Source of the DNA: JBJHAX01 sp050480705
GTDB taxonomy: Bacteria; Actinomycetota; Nitriliruptoria; Nitriliruptorales; Nitriliruptoraceae
Reading direction: 5' to 3'
Assembly (NCBI GenBank): GCA_050480705.1
Contig: JBJHAX010000001.1
Span: 261,259 to 325,258 of the forward strand
DNA length: 64,000 nt
The position numbers and the translations under genes were made by a program. Of this stretch, positions 46,809 to 54,953 are shown piece by piece. The notes under the pieces are model-generated. The model had not been told where the DNA came from. It searched no databases and saw only the letters and a list, made by a program, of their open reading frames with translations. Each line of letters begins with the position of its first letter. Position 1 is the first letter of the stretch.

Positions 46809-47573
46809 GTGTCGCTCGAGTCGCGGGCGGCGCCGGACGAGGAACTCGCGGTGGCGTTGCGCGCGCATTTTCCCGGCTCGGTCGATCGGTTGACGCTGCC
46901 ACTTGGCCGCCAGGTCGCACGTACCGGCATCACCCCCAACGTGCTGACCACCCTCGGCCTGCTGCTTGCCGCGGCCGCCGCAGGATTCGTCGCCATCGGC
47001 CGTCCGCTCGTCGGTGGCGCACTGCTGGTCGCCGGCGGCATGATGGACGTTCTCGACGGTGCGGTCGCCCGCGCCACCCGGCGCGCGACAGCCTTCGGCA
47101 CCTTCTACGACTCGGTCAGTGACCGCATCGCCGACGGTCTGGTCCTGGGTTCGGTCGCATGGTGGGTGCGGGATCACCCGCGGCTGTTCGTGCTCACCAT
47201 CGTCGCGCTCGTCGCCGCCGAGGTCACCAGCTACGTGCGCGCCAAGGCCGAGGCGATCGACCTCGACTGCAGCGTCGGGCTGCTCGAACGGGCCGAACGT
47301 GCCATGCTGCTCGTCGTTGCCCTGCTGCTGCACCCATGGCTGCTCGAGCCCGTGCTCTGGCTGCTTGCGGTCGGCGGGACCGTGACGGTCGTGCAACGGA
47401 TCCATCACGTGTGGTGCCAGATCGATCGGGACCTGCCTGAGGACCTGATCGCGTTCGCCCAGGGCAGCGGCGCATGGAGCCGGGCGTTCAAGGCAGCCGC
47501 ACGCCGCTTCTACGGTGAACGCAACTTCGATGGGGCGGTGAGTGCAGACCGCACCGCATCGACGGACCGTTGA
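46809..47573 (+). CDS. pgsA1: CDP-alcohol phosphatidyltransferase, probably phosphatidylinositol-phosphate synthase
   Basis: A 254-residue membrane enzyme with the family signature in MMDVLDGAVARATRRATAFG and continuing FYDSVSDRIAD (the DG..AR...G...D...D pattern, whose Asp residues bind metal). About six helices follow. In actinobacteria the pgsA1 position between the HIT protein and patA/pimA marks the enzyme making phosphatidylinositol phosphate from CDP-diacylglycerol and inositol phosphate; substrate assignment here rests on this context. A possible own promoter lies just upstream. Its stop overlaps the TTG start of patA. Confidence 0.85.
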   Translation: MSLESRAAPDEELAVALRAHFPGSVDRLTLPLGRQVARTGITPNVLTTLGLLLAAAAAGFVAIGRPLVGGALLVAGGMMDVLDGAVARATRRATAFGTFYDSVSDRIADGLVLGSVAWWVRDHPRLFVLTIVALVAAEVTSYVRAKAEAIDLDCSVGLLERAERAMLLVVALLLHPWLLEPVLWLLAVGGTVTVVQRIHHVWCQIDRDLPEDLIAFAQGSGAWSRAFKAAARRFYGERNFDGAVSADRTASTDR

Positions 47574-48583
47574 CCCGCCACAGCATCGACGCAGGCGACC
47601 TGCCACCCCCGAAGGCGGTCACGTTCGGCCAGCGTCTCGCATACTGGCGCACCGTCGCCTTGTGGGAGGGCGTGGCGCGGCTGCCCGAACGTCTTGCGCA
47701 GCGCCTGCCGGCGCGGGCGGGCGCCCTGTGGCACCGTGTCGCACCCGCACGTCAGCGCGCTCAGGTGCACGCGAACCTGCGCCGGGTGGTGCCGGACGCA
47801 TCATCCGGCGACCTCGACCAACTCGTCCGTGACGCATACGTCTCCTACGCCCGCTACTGGGTGGACGCGTTTCGCCTGCATCGCATCGATGCTGCACGCC
47901 TCGCCGAAGCCACCGTCGGCGAAGGGCTCGAGCACGGCGATGCGATCCGCGACGCACAGCGTGGAGGCATCTTCCTCACGGCCCATCTGGGATCGTGGGA
48001 CGCCGGTGCGATGTTCACGTCCCATCGTGGCTGGGGCATGGTGGTCGTCGCCGAGGTCGTCGAGCCACGCCCGCTGTACGAACGCTTCGTGCGTCTTCGT
48101 CGGGCAGCCGGGGTCGAAGTGGTTCCGCTGCTGCGAGGCGGTGGCTCGATGGGTCGCCTGGAGCGACGGATCGTCGACGAACGCGGCCTCGCGACCCTGC
48201 TGTGCGATCGCGACCTCACGCGGCGAGGCCCGATCGTCGAGTTCTTCGGCGAACCATGCCGACTGCCCGCCGGACCGGTGGTTCTGGCCCGTCGAACCGG
48301 GCGACCCGTCATCGCGGGCGCCTTCCTCACCGACGGTGGGGGGTACCGGGGGTTGGTGCGGCCTCCGGTCGACCTCGCGGAGCACAGCATCCTCGAAGGA
48401 ACCCAAGTGGTCGCCGCAGAACTCGAAGCTCTGGTGCGGCGCGCACCGGAGCAGTGGCACGTCTTCGTCCCGAACTGGCTGGCCGACCGTGAGCCCGACC
48501 ACCCGGTGTCGCTCGCGTTCCGTCGTGGCGAGGACTGGCGGACGCTCGCGCGCAGCGAGCGGCGCACATACCTCCGGCGATGA
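47570..48583 (+). CDS. patA: Phosphatidylinositol mannoside acyltransferase (LpxL-like)
   Basis: A 337-residue LpxL/HtrB-fold acyltransferase. The catalytic HX4D motif is in FLTAHLGSWDAGAM, followed by EVVEPRPLYERFVRLR and, further on, GLATLLCDRDLTRRG and FGEPCRLPAGPVVLARRTG. In mycobacteria PatA transfers palmitate to a mannose of PIM1/PIM2 on the inner face of the membrane; the same order (pgsA1, patA, pimA) supports that here. The TTG start at 47570 overlaps the pgsA1 stop; no ATG or GTG lies near the conserved N-terminus. The stop overlaps ATG 48580, upstream of the pimA start. Confidence 0.87.
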   Translation: MTRHSIDAGDLPPPKAVTFGQRLAYWRTVALWEGVARLPERLAQRLPARAGALWHRVAPARQRAQVHANLRRVVPDASSGDLDQLVRDAYVSYARYWVDAFRLHRIDAARLAEATVGEGLEHGDAIRDAQRGGIFLTAHLGSWDAGAMFTSHRGWGMVVVAEVVEPRPLYERFVRLRRAAGVEVVPLLRGGGSMGRLERRIVDERGLATLLCDRDLTRRGPIVEFFGEPCRLPAGPVVLARRTGRPVIAGAFLTDGGGYRGLVRPPVDLAEHSILEGTQVVAAELEALVRRAPEQWHVFVPNWLADREPDHPVSLAFRRGEDWRTLARSERRTYLRR

Positions 48584-48591
48584 GGAGCAGC

Positions 48592-49749
48592 ATGCGCATC
48601 GCGCTGGTGTGCCCCTACGACCTCGCCGCGCCGGGAGGGGTGCAGCACCACGTCGTTGCCCTCGCACATCGCTTGCAGCAGCGAGGCGACGCGGTCGTTG
48701 TTCTTGCCCCGATGCGCGGGCCGCGGCCAGGGAGCGCGATCTCCCACGAAGGAATCACGGTGGTTGCCGTGGGTCGGCCGGTGGGCGTGCGCGCCAACGG
48801 ATCCGTCGCACCGATTGCCGTCATGCCCGCTGCGGCGTCGATGACGCGAAGGACCCTGCGCGCCCTTCGACCCGATGTCGTGCACGTGCATGAGCCGATG
48901 ATGCCGATGATCGGCCCTGCGGCGGTACTGGGTGCCCCGGCGCCCGTCGTCGCCACCTTCCACGCCTATGCGCATCGGCACCGGCTCTACGACGGTGCCC
49001 GCGTGCTCACCCGCCGTACGTTTCGTCGCATCACCGACCCGCTCGCGGTCAGCAGGGCCGCGGCCCAGTTCCACGCGCAGGCGCTCGGTGTCGACCGCGC
49101 GGCCTTCACGATCGTCGCCAACGGCGTCGACGTCGAACGCTTCGACCGGCCGGACGGTGCCCCGACCCGTGACGTGCAGGACGCGGGGCCCGCAGCGCCG
49201 CATTCGCGCCTGTTGTTCGTCGGACGCATCGAGCCGCGCAAAGGCGTCGACGTGCTGCTCGACGCGTTCGCGCGGGTGCGCCACGCGGGTCACGACGTCG
49301 AACTGGTCATCGTCGGTGACGGAGCCCAACGACGCCGGCTCGAACGCGCCCTCGCGCCCGATCTGCGGGCAGCGGTGACGTGGCACGGCCGCGTCGGTGG
49401 GGACCAGCTCGCGCAGCTCTACCGCTCGGCCGACGTCGTGGTCGTTCCCGCGCGGGGCGGCGAGTCGTTCGGCATCGTGCTTCTCGAGGCGATGGCCGCA
49501 AGCGCTGCGGTCATCGCCTCCGACCTGCCAGGATTCAGGGAGGTCACCGACGACGGTCGGGCGGGCGTGCTCGTCCCCGCCGGCGACCCGGACGAACTCG
49601 CGGCAGCGATCGTGGAACTCCACGTGGACATTCGACGTCGAACCGAACTGGTCAGACGTGGTTACGAGCGTGCGGTCGCCCACGACTGGCCGGCTGTCGC
49701 CGAACGCGTCCGCGAACACTACGAACGCGTCCTGAGGACATCATCGTGA
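48592..49749 (+). CDS. pimA: Phosphatidylinositol alpha-mannosyltransferase
   Basis: A 385-residue GT4 glycosyltransferase transferring mannose from GDP-mannose to phosphatidylinositol, the first step of PIM synthesis. It begins MRIALVCPYDLAAPGGVQ (acceptor-side loop), has VVATFHAY and VGRIEPRKGVDVLLDAF (donor phosphate binding) and the EX7E motif in GGESFGIVLLEAMAAS. ATG 48592 has GAGGAG four bases upstream; ATG 48580 overlapping the patA stop would add four residues. The assignment depends on locus order in addition to the GT4 motifs. Confidence 0.87.
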   Translation: MRIALVCPYDLAAPGGVQHHVVALAHRLQQRGDAVVVLAPMRGPRPGSAISHEGITVVAVGRPVGVRANGSVAPIAVMPAAASMTRRTLRALRPDVVHVHEPMMPMIGPAAVLGAPAPVVATFHAYAHRHRLYDGARVLTRRTFRRITDPLAVSRAAAQFHAQALGVDRAAFTIVANGVDVERFDRPDGAPTRDVQDAGPAAPHSRLLFVGRIEPRKGVDVLLDAFARVRHAGHDVELVIVGDGAQRRRLERALAPDLRAAVTWHGRVGGDQLAQLYRSADVVVVPARGGESFGIVLLEAMAASAAVIASDLPGFREVTDDGRAGVLVPAGDPDELAAAIVELHVDIRRRTELVRRGYERAVAHDWPAVAERVREHYERVLRTSS

Positions 49750-49821
49750 GCTCGTGGTGCGATGATCGTTCGGTGGTGGCCGCGATGTCCGCGATCGCCC
49801 CGCCAACTCTGTAGGCTTCGC

Positions 49822-49840
49822 GCCGGCCAATATGGCCGGC
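49822..49840. promoter_or_regulatory. Perfect inverted repeat upstream of the lipoprotein gene
   Basis: GCCGGCC-AATAT-GGCCGGC has a seven-base perfect arm on each side of a five-base loop. It lies between pimA and the next gene, 22 bases before GTG 49862. It may be an operator or a hairpin without a U tract. A TAGGCT box at 49812-49817 precedes it. Confidence 0.4.
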
Positions 49841-49861
49841 TGTGCAATCTGGAGGCTTCCC

Positions 49862-51004
49862 GTGATCCGTCGTGTCCTGCTCGCGCTCGTCGCGGGCTCC
49901 CTCGTCCTTACGGCATGTGCGTCGCCCGAGGAGGAGGAACCACCCGTTGTTGAAGAGCCCGTTGTCGAGGAAGAGCCGGAGGTTCCCGAGGAGCCCGAGG
50001 TCCCCGCGGGTCCGCCCTCGCCGCTGACCGGCGTGCCGATCCCCGAGGAACTGCACGACGAGCCGCTGTTGATGGTCAAGATCGAGAACACCCCGCAGGC
50101 GCGTCCTCAGACGGGCCTCGACTACGCCGACATCGTGATCGAAGAGGTCGTCGAGTTCGGTATCACCCGGTTCATCGTGTTCTTCCACAGTGATCTTCCG
50201 GAGATCGCCGGCCCGGTTCGTTCCGCCCGTCCGGTCGATGCTGACATCGTCGCCGGATTCGGGCGCTCGATCTTCGCTTACTCCGGTGCGCGCGCCGAGG
50301 TCCAAGCGCTGCTCGCGCCGACGCCGGTGCTGCGCATGTCGGACGACGGCGGTGACTCCGGTTTCTTCCGTGACACGTCGCGCCGTGCGCCCCACAACCT
50401 CTACCTGCGTCCGGCCAACATGCTGCAGGCCGTGGAGATCCGCGATCCCGACCCGGTGCCCGACATCGGCTGGACGTTCTCCGACGAACCCCCAGCAGGC
50501 GAGGACGAATGTCCGGCCGGGGCCGTCGACTGTGACGATCCGGGCGCGTCGGTCACGGTCAACATGTCCAGCACCTACCTCAGCGGGTGGGAGTACGACG
50601 AGACAGAGGGTGTCTACCGACGCCTTCAGAACGGCCAGCCGTTCGTGACGTCGGAGGGCGGACAGGTTGGGATTCCGAGCGACCGCGAGGTTGGCGCCGC
50701 CAACGTCGTCATTCTCGGTACCCGCCACTACATCGGTCCGACCGGCTACCCCGAGACCGAAGCGCTCACGCCGCCGGACGGCGAGCGTGCGGTGATTCTG
50801 CGCGACGGGCGCCGCTACGAAGCGCGCTGGACGAAGGCCGCCGCAGGTGACACCATCGCGTTGTTCGGGCCCGACGGCCAGCCGTTCCCGCTCAAGCCCG
50901 GCCCGACCTGGATCCATCTGCCGTCGACGGCTGACCTGCCCGCACCAGTGGGTGGCGCGGCGACAGGCGGCACGACCGGCGGTACGACGGCACCTGCGAG
51001 CTGA
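49862..51004 (+). CDS. DUF3048 (YerB-like) lipoprotein
   Basis: A 380-residue exported lipoprotein: signal segment RRVLLALVAGSLVLT, lipobox LTAC with the modified Cys at about residue 19, then an acidic Glu/Pro/Val linker (about 22-55) and a DUF3048 domain with PLTGVPIP, MVKIENTPQARPQTGLDYAD, GITRFIVFFHS and GPVRSARPVD. YerB homologues are surface proteins of unknown role. GGAGG six bases before GTG 49862 decides the start. The gene is not part of the mycobacterial order at this site and separates pimA from pdxS. Confidence 0.88.
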   Translation: MIRRVLLALVAGSLVLTACASPEEEEPPVVEEPVVEEEPEVPEEPEVPAGPPSPLTGVPIPEELHDEPLLMVKIENTPQARPQTGLDYADIVIEEVVEFGITRFIVFFHSDLPEIAGPVRSARPVDADIVAGFGRSIFAYSGARAEVQALLAPTPVLRMSDDGGDSGFFRDTSRRAPHNLYLRPANMLQAVEIRDPDPVPDIGWTFSDEPPAGEDECPAGAVDCDDPGASVTVNMSSTYLSGWEYDETEGVYRRLQNGQPFVTSEGGQVGIPSDREVGAANVVILGTRHYIGPTGYPETEALTPPDGERAVILRDGRRYEARWTKAAAGDTIALFGPDGQPFPLKPGPTWIHLPSTADLPAPVGGAATGGTTGGTTAPAS

Positions 51005-51079
51005 CGGTCGGTGGGGCGGTTCGGTACGGGACCGCCCCGACGACCGACGATGAGACGAGGCGCACGCCGCGGAGGCGCA

Positions 51080-51979
51080 ATGAGCGAAACTCCCGAGCAG
51101 TCGACCGCGACCACGCGGGTCAAGCGTGGTCTCGCGGACATGCTCAAGGGCGGGGTCATCATGGACGTCGTCACCGCGGAACAGGCGCGTATCGCCGAGG
51201 AAGCGGGCGCGGTGGCGGTCATGGCACTCGAGCGTGTTCCCGCCGACATTCGCCGCGACGGCGGGGTCGCACGCATGAGCGATCCCGACATGATCACCTC
51301 CATCATCGATGCTGTCTCGGTGCCGGTGATGGCCAAGGCGCGCATCGGCCACTTCGTCGAGGCACAGGTGCTCGAAGCGCTCGGTGTCGACTACATCGAC
51401 GAGTCCGAGGTCCTCACTCCGGCCGACGAGGCCCACCACATCGACAAGTGGGCATTCGACGTGCCGTTCGTGTGTGGCGCGACCGAGCTGGGTGAGGCGC
51501 TTCGTCGCCTGGCCGAAGGAGCGGCGATGATCCGCTCCAAGGGGGAGGCCGGTACGGGAAACGTCGTGGAGGCGACCCGCCATATGCGGGCGATCACCGG
51601 GGCGATCCGGCGCCTGGCGACGCTCGACGACACCGAGCTGTATGCGGCGGCCAAGGAGCTGCGCGCGCCGGTCGACCTGGTCCGCGAGGTCGCCGAACGC
51701 GGGCGCCTGCCGGTGGTGCTGTTCACCGCCGGGGGTATCGCCACACCAGCCGACGCGGCGATGATGATGCAACTGGGCGCCGACGGCGTGTTCGTTGGCT
51801 CGGGCATCTTCAAGTCCGGTGACCCCGAACGCCGGGCGCGCGCCATCGTCGAAGCCACGACGCGGTTCCAGGACCCGCAGGTGATCGCAAAAGTCTCGCG
51901 GGGGCTCGGTGAGGCGATGCACGGCATCGAGATGGGCGCTGTTCCCGACGATCAGCGCTACGCCGACCGCGGCTGGTGA
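51080..51979 (+). CDS. pdxS: Pyridoxal 5'-phosphate synthase, PdxS subunit
   Basis: Makes PLP from ribose 5-phosphate, glyceraldehyde 3-phosphate and ammonia supplied by PdxT. The 299-residue barrel enzyme is very conserved: KGGVIMDVV, EAGAVAVMALERVPADIR, the catalytic Lys in VMAKARIGH, MIRSKGEAGTGNVVEA and GSGIFKSGDPERRARAI. GGAGG four bases before ATG 51080 fixes the start. Its stop overlaps pdxT (GTGA). Confidence 0.97.
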   Translation: MSETPEQSTATTRVKRGLADMLKGGVIMDVVTAEQARIAEEAGAVAVMALERVPADIRRDGGVARMSDPDMITSIIDAVSVPVMAKARIGHFVEAQVLEALGVDYIDESEVLTPADEAHHIDKWAFDVPFVCGATELGEALRRLAEGAAMIRSKGEAGTGNVVEATRHMRAITGAIRRLATLDDTELYAAAKELRAPVDLVREVAERGRLPVVLFTAGGIATPADAAMMMQLGADGVFVGSGIFKSGDPERRARAIVEATTRFQDPQVIAKVSRGLGEAMHGIEMGAVPDDQRYADRGW

Positions 51980-52701
51980 CACCGAGCGGTGCGGGTGCGG
52001 CTCGAGCGTCGGGCACACGCCGAGACGGTTGGACTCCCGGATCTTCGCTGGTAACGCGCGACGACGAGACCAACGACGACGTCGGCGGACCCCGCATCGG
52101 CGTGCTCGCCCTGCAGGGCGATGTGCTCGAACACCTGCGTGCGCTGCGTCGCTGTGGCGCCGTCGCCGAGCAGGTGCGTGACACCGCTGACCTCGAGGGT
52201 GTCGCGGGCCTGGTGCTTCCCGGCGGCGAATCGACCACGATCGGGCGCCTGCTCGACCGCTTCGGGTTGCTCGACGCGTTGCGCGGGCGTGTGGCCGACG
52301 GCCTGCCGGTCTTCGGAACCTGCGCGGGGATGATCCTGCTGTCGGATGAACTCGACCAGCAGACCGAACAACCTCGTGTCGGTGGGATCGCGATCCGCAC
52401 GCGACGCAACGCATTCGGTCGCCAGAGCGCATCGTTCGACACCCGCCTCGATATCGCCGGCATCGAAGGCGGCCCGATGGAAGTGTCGTTCATCCGTGCG
52501 CCGTGGGTCGAGCAGGTGCTGTCCGACGACGTCGAGGTACTTGCCGCAATCGACGGCCACCCGGTCGTGGTGGCACAGGACAACCTGCTCGCTTCGGCAT
52601 TTCATCCCGAGATAACCGGCGACGATCGTCTGCACCGCCGGTTCGTCGAGCTCGTCGACCGCGTCGGAGGGGCGCCACGGGCGGCTGGTGGCGAGCGGTA
52701 G
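51976..52701 (+). CDS. pdxT: Pyridoxal 5'-phosphate synthase, glutaminase subunit PdxT
   Basis: Class I glutaminase that supplies ammonia to PdxS. The 241-residue protein has the nucleophile Cys116 in VFGTCAGMIL and the His210/Glu212 pair in AFHPEITGD; PGGEST and RAP are typical. About 40 residues precede the usual PdxT start (GVLALQGD). No ATG, GTG or TTG codon exists in this extension after the GTG at 51976, so the extension is real, or an unusual start is used. The GTG overlaps the pdxS stop. Confidence 0.93.
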   Translation: MTPSGAGAARASGTRRDGWTPGSSLVTRDDETNDDVGGPRIGVLALQGDVLEHLRALRRCGAVAEQVRDTADLEGVAGLVLPGGESTTIGRLLDRFGLLDALRGRVADGLPVFGTCAGMILLSDELDQQTEQPRVGGIAIRTRRNAFGRQSASFDTRLDIAGIEGGPMEVSFIRAPWVEQVLSDDVEVLAAIDGHPVVVAQDNLLASAFHPEITGDDRLHRRFVELVDRVGGAPRAAGGER

Positions 52702-52770
52702 GCTCGCAACGTCTGAGCGGTGCTGCATGGGTGCGTCGCCCCGCAGCTGATCGACTCTCCGGAGGTCTCG

Positions 52771-53529
52771 ATGGCAGGTCACAGCAAGTGGGCCAACATC
52801 AAGCACCGGAAAGCCGCCCAGGACAAGAAGCGCGGCAAGCACTTCGCGAAACTCATCCGCGCCATCGAATCGTCGGCGCGCGAAGCGGGCACGTCTGACC
52901 CGTCGGCGAGTCCCTCGCTCGCGCTCGCGGTTCAGAAAGCGCGCGACGCTGACGTCCCGAAGGACAACATCGAGCGTGCGTGCAAACGCGGTGCTGGCGA
53001 GCTCGACGGTGCAGCCGCATATGAGGCAGCTGTCTACGAAGGCTACGCGCCGGGCGGCGTCGCAGTGCTCGTCGAATGCCTCACCGACAACCGTAATCGG
53101 ACCGCATCCGACGTTCGCAGCACGTTCGTCAAGGCGGGCGGCAGCCTCGCCGAGCCCGGGTCGGTCGCCTTCCTCTTCAGCCGACGCGGGCAGGTCGTCG
53201 TCGACGCCGACGGCCCTGACGAGGACGTGTTGCTCGAGGCCGGCCTCGACGCGGGCCTCGAGGACATCGAGGACGACGGTGACCGCCGCGTCGCCTGGTG
53301 CGACCCCGGCGACGTGCCCGAGCTTCGTGAAGCCCTCGAGGCCGCCGGCGCGACGGTCATCGAGGCTGGCAGCACCATGGTCCCCTCGTCGGTGGTGACG
53401 CTCGGCGAGGGCGGCGATGCCCGCCAGGTGCTGCGCCTGCTGGACGATCTCGACGACAACGACGACGTCCAGGACGTGTGGGCCAACGTCGCGTTCGATG
53501 ACGAGGTCCTCGCCTCCCTCGAGGCCTGA
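52771..53529 (+). CDS. YebC/PmpR family protein
   Basis: A 252-residue protein with the conserved N-terminus MAGHSKWANIKHRKAAQDKK and later ALAVQKARDADVPKDNIERA, YEGYAPGGVA and TDNRNRTASDVR. YebC proteins were long annotated as transcriptional regulators; some members act in translation at proline-rich stretches. ATG 52771 has GGAGG five bases upstream. It sits between pdxT and ruvC as in most actinobacteria. A TAGGCT box at 52699-52704 could be its own -10. Confidence 0.93.
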   Translation: MAGHSKWANIKHRKAAQDKKRGKHFAKLIRAIESSAREAGTSDPSASPSLALAVQKARDADVPKDNIERACKRGAGELDGAAAYEAAVYEGYAPGGVAVLVECLTDNRNRTASDVRSTFVKAGGSLAEPGSVAFLFSRRGQVVVDADGPDEDVLLEAGLDAGLEDIEDDGDRRVAWCDPGDVPELREALEAAGATVIEAGSTMVPSSVVTLGEGGDARQVLRLLDDLDDNDDVQDVWANVAFDDEVLASLEA

Positions 53530-53609
53530 CTTCCTGCCTGGCGCGTTCGACCTCAGCTGACCGGTACGGCGGCTGCCCTCGCCTGCGTGATCCCATGTGT
53601 GCCGGCTGC

Positions 53610-53633
53610 TACGGTGCGGCGAACGCATGTTCG
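53610..53633 (+). promoter_or_regulatory. LexA (SOS) box with -10 element before ruvC
   Basis: CGAAC-GCAT-GTTCG at 53620-53633 matches the actinobacterial/Gram-positive SOS consensus CGAACNNNNGTTCG exactly, and the flanking G/C extends the symmetry to GCGAAC...GTTCGC. A TACGGT -10 box (53610-53615) lies just upstream, so LexA would sit on the start of transcription. It is 80 bases before ruvC and should control ruvCAB. Confidence 0.88.
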
Positions 53634-53715
53634 CTTCGTGGTCGGTCGTTGAACGGCCGGGGCACGCCGACGTGCGCGTCGCCGCAGCGACATCGACGGT
53701 GATCGAGGAGGTGGC

Positions 53716-54345
53716 GTGGGCGAGAACGCAGTGCTTCGGGTGCTCGGTATCGATCCGGGCCTGACGCGTTGTGGCATCGCGCTCCTGCACGGTCCTGCGC
53801 ACCGGGCAGGCGTGGTGCACCACGCCTGCGTGGGCAGTTCGACCGATGAGCCGCTCGAGCAGCGTCTGCTCGTCGTGCACAATCGGGTGCTCGAGGCGAT
53901 CGAAACGCACGATCCTGACGTCGTCGCCGTCGAGCGGGTGCTGTTCTCCGTGAACGTGCGGACCGCCATGGCGACAGGTCAGGCCGCCGGCGCGGCACTG
54001 CTCGCCGCCGCACGTGCGCAGCTTCCTGTCGTGGCCTATACCCCGACCGACGTGAAACTGTCGGTCGCAGGCAGCGGCGCGGCCGACAAGGCCGCCGTGG
54101 GCCGAATGGTGGCTGCCCAGCTCGGGCTCGACGCGTCGCCGCAGGCCGATGTCGCTGACGCCATGGCGGTTGCGTTGACGCATCTTGCGCGCGCACGGTT
54201 CGCCGGCAACGGCGGCGGCGCGCGGGCCGAGAACCTCGCAGAGGCGCAGCCCGCCGCCGCCCGCGATGCGCGCCGTGCCGGGGAGGCGGGCGTTGAACGC
54301 AGGCAGGCGTCTGCGCGGCCTGCGGCAGCCAGGAGCACCCGGTGA
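53716..54345 (+). CDS. ruvC: Crossover junction endonuclease RuvC
   Basis: Cuts Holliday junctions in recombination repair. The 209-residue protein has the four acidic active-site residues: Asp13 in GIDPGLTRCG, Glu73 in AVERVLF, and Asp145 and Asp148 in QADVADAM. From about residue 163 to the end is an extra tail of nearly 45 residues rich in Ala and Arg, longer than the usual 170-190-residue family length. A GAGGAGG lies upstream of GTG 53716. The stop overlaps the ruvA start, and expression is likely under LexA. Confidence 0.95.
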   Translation: MGENAVLRVLGIDPGLTRCGIALLHGPAHRAGVVHHACVGSSTDEPLEQRLLVVHNRVLEAIETHDPDVVAVERVLFSVNVRTAMATGQAAGAALLAAARAQLPVVAYTPTDVKLSVAGSGAADKAAVGRMVAAQLGLDASPQADVADAMAVALTHLARARFAGNGGGARAENLAEAQPAAARDARRAGEAGVERRQASARPAAARSTR

Positions 54346-54953
54346 TTGGACGTCTTCGCGGCAGCGTCGCCGAACGCACCCGCGACCACGTGCTCGTCGA
54401 CGTCGGCGGCGTCGGCTACGTCGTGCATGTCACGGCGTCCGACGAGATCCCACCCACCGGCAGTGACATCGAACTGCACACCTCGTTGCAGGTGCGCGAG
54501 GACTCGATGACGCTGTACGGATTCGTCGACCGTGCGGGTCGCGAATTGTTCGACCTGCTGCTGACCTCTTCGGGCGTCGGGCCGAAACTCGCGATGGCCG
54601 CGCTCGGAACACTCCGTCCGGCCGCGCTGCGCGACGCCATCTCGGTGGGCGACATCGATGTGCTCGTGGCCGTGCCCGGCATCGGGCGCAAGGTCGCCGA
54701 ACGCCTCATTCTCGAGCTGCGTGAACGGGTGGGGCGGCTCCCGGGTGCGGCCGTCGTCGTGGACCAGTCGGCGAACGGGACCATCGACGCCGAGGTGGTC
54801 GGCGAAGCCCGCGAAGCACTCGCGGAGCTCGGCTACTCGCCGTCGGAGATCGCGCGTGCCCTTGCTGAGCTCGACGGCGACGTCGGTGAGACGACCCAGG
54901 ACGTGCTCCGTGGCGCGCTTCGCCACCTCGGTGGACAGCTGGGCCAGACATGA
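54342..54953 (+). CDS. ruvA: Holliday junction branch migration protein RuvA
   Basis: DNA-binding subunit that targets RuvB to Holliday junctions; 203 residues. It begins MIGRLRGSV, has VLVDVGGVGYVVHV (domain I), two helix-hairpin-helix motifs (SGVGPKLAMA and VPGIGRKVAERL) and a C-terminal domain III (REALAELGYSPSEIARAL) that binds RuvB. GTG 54342 overlaps the ruvC stop, and the stop overlaps ruvB. Confidence 0.96.
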   Translation: MIGRLRGSVAERTRDHVLVDVGGVGYVVHVTASDEIPPTGSDIELHTSLQVREDSMTLYGFVDRAGRELFDLLLTSSGVGPKLAMAALGTLRPAALRDAISVGDIDVLVAVPGIGRKVAERLILELRERVGRLPGAAVVVDQSANGTIDAEVVGEAREALAELGYSPSEIARALAELDGDVGETTQDVLRGALRHLGGQLGQT

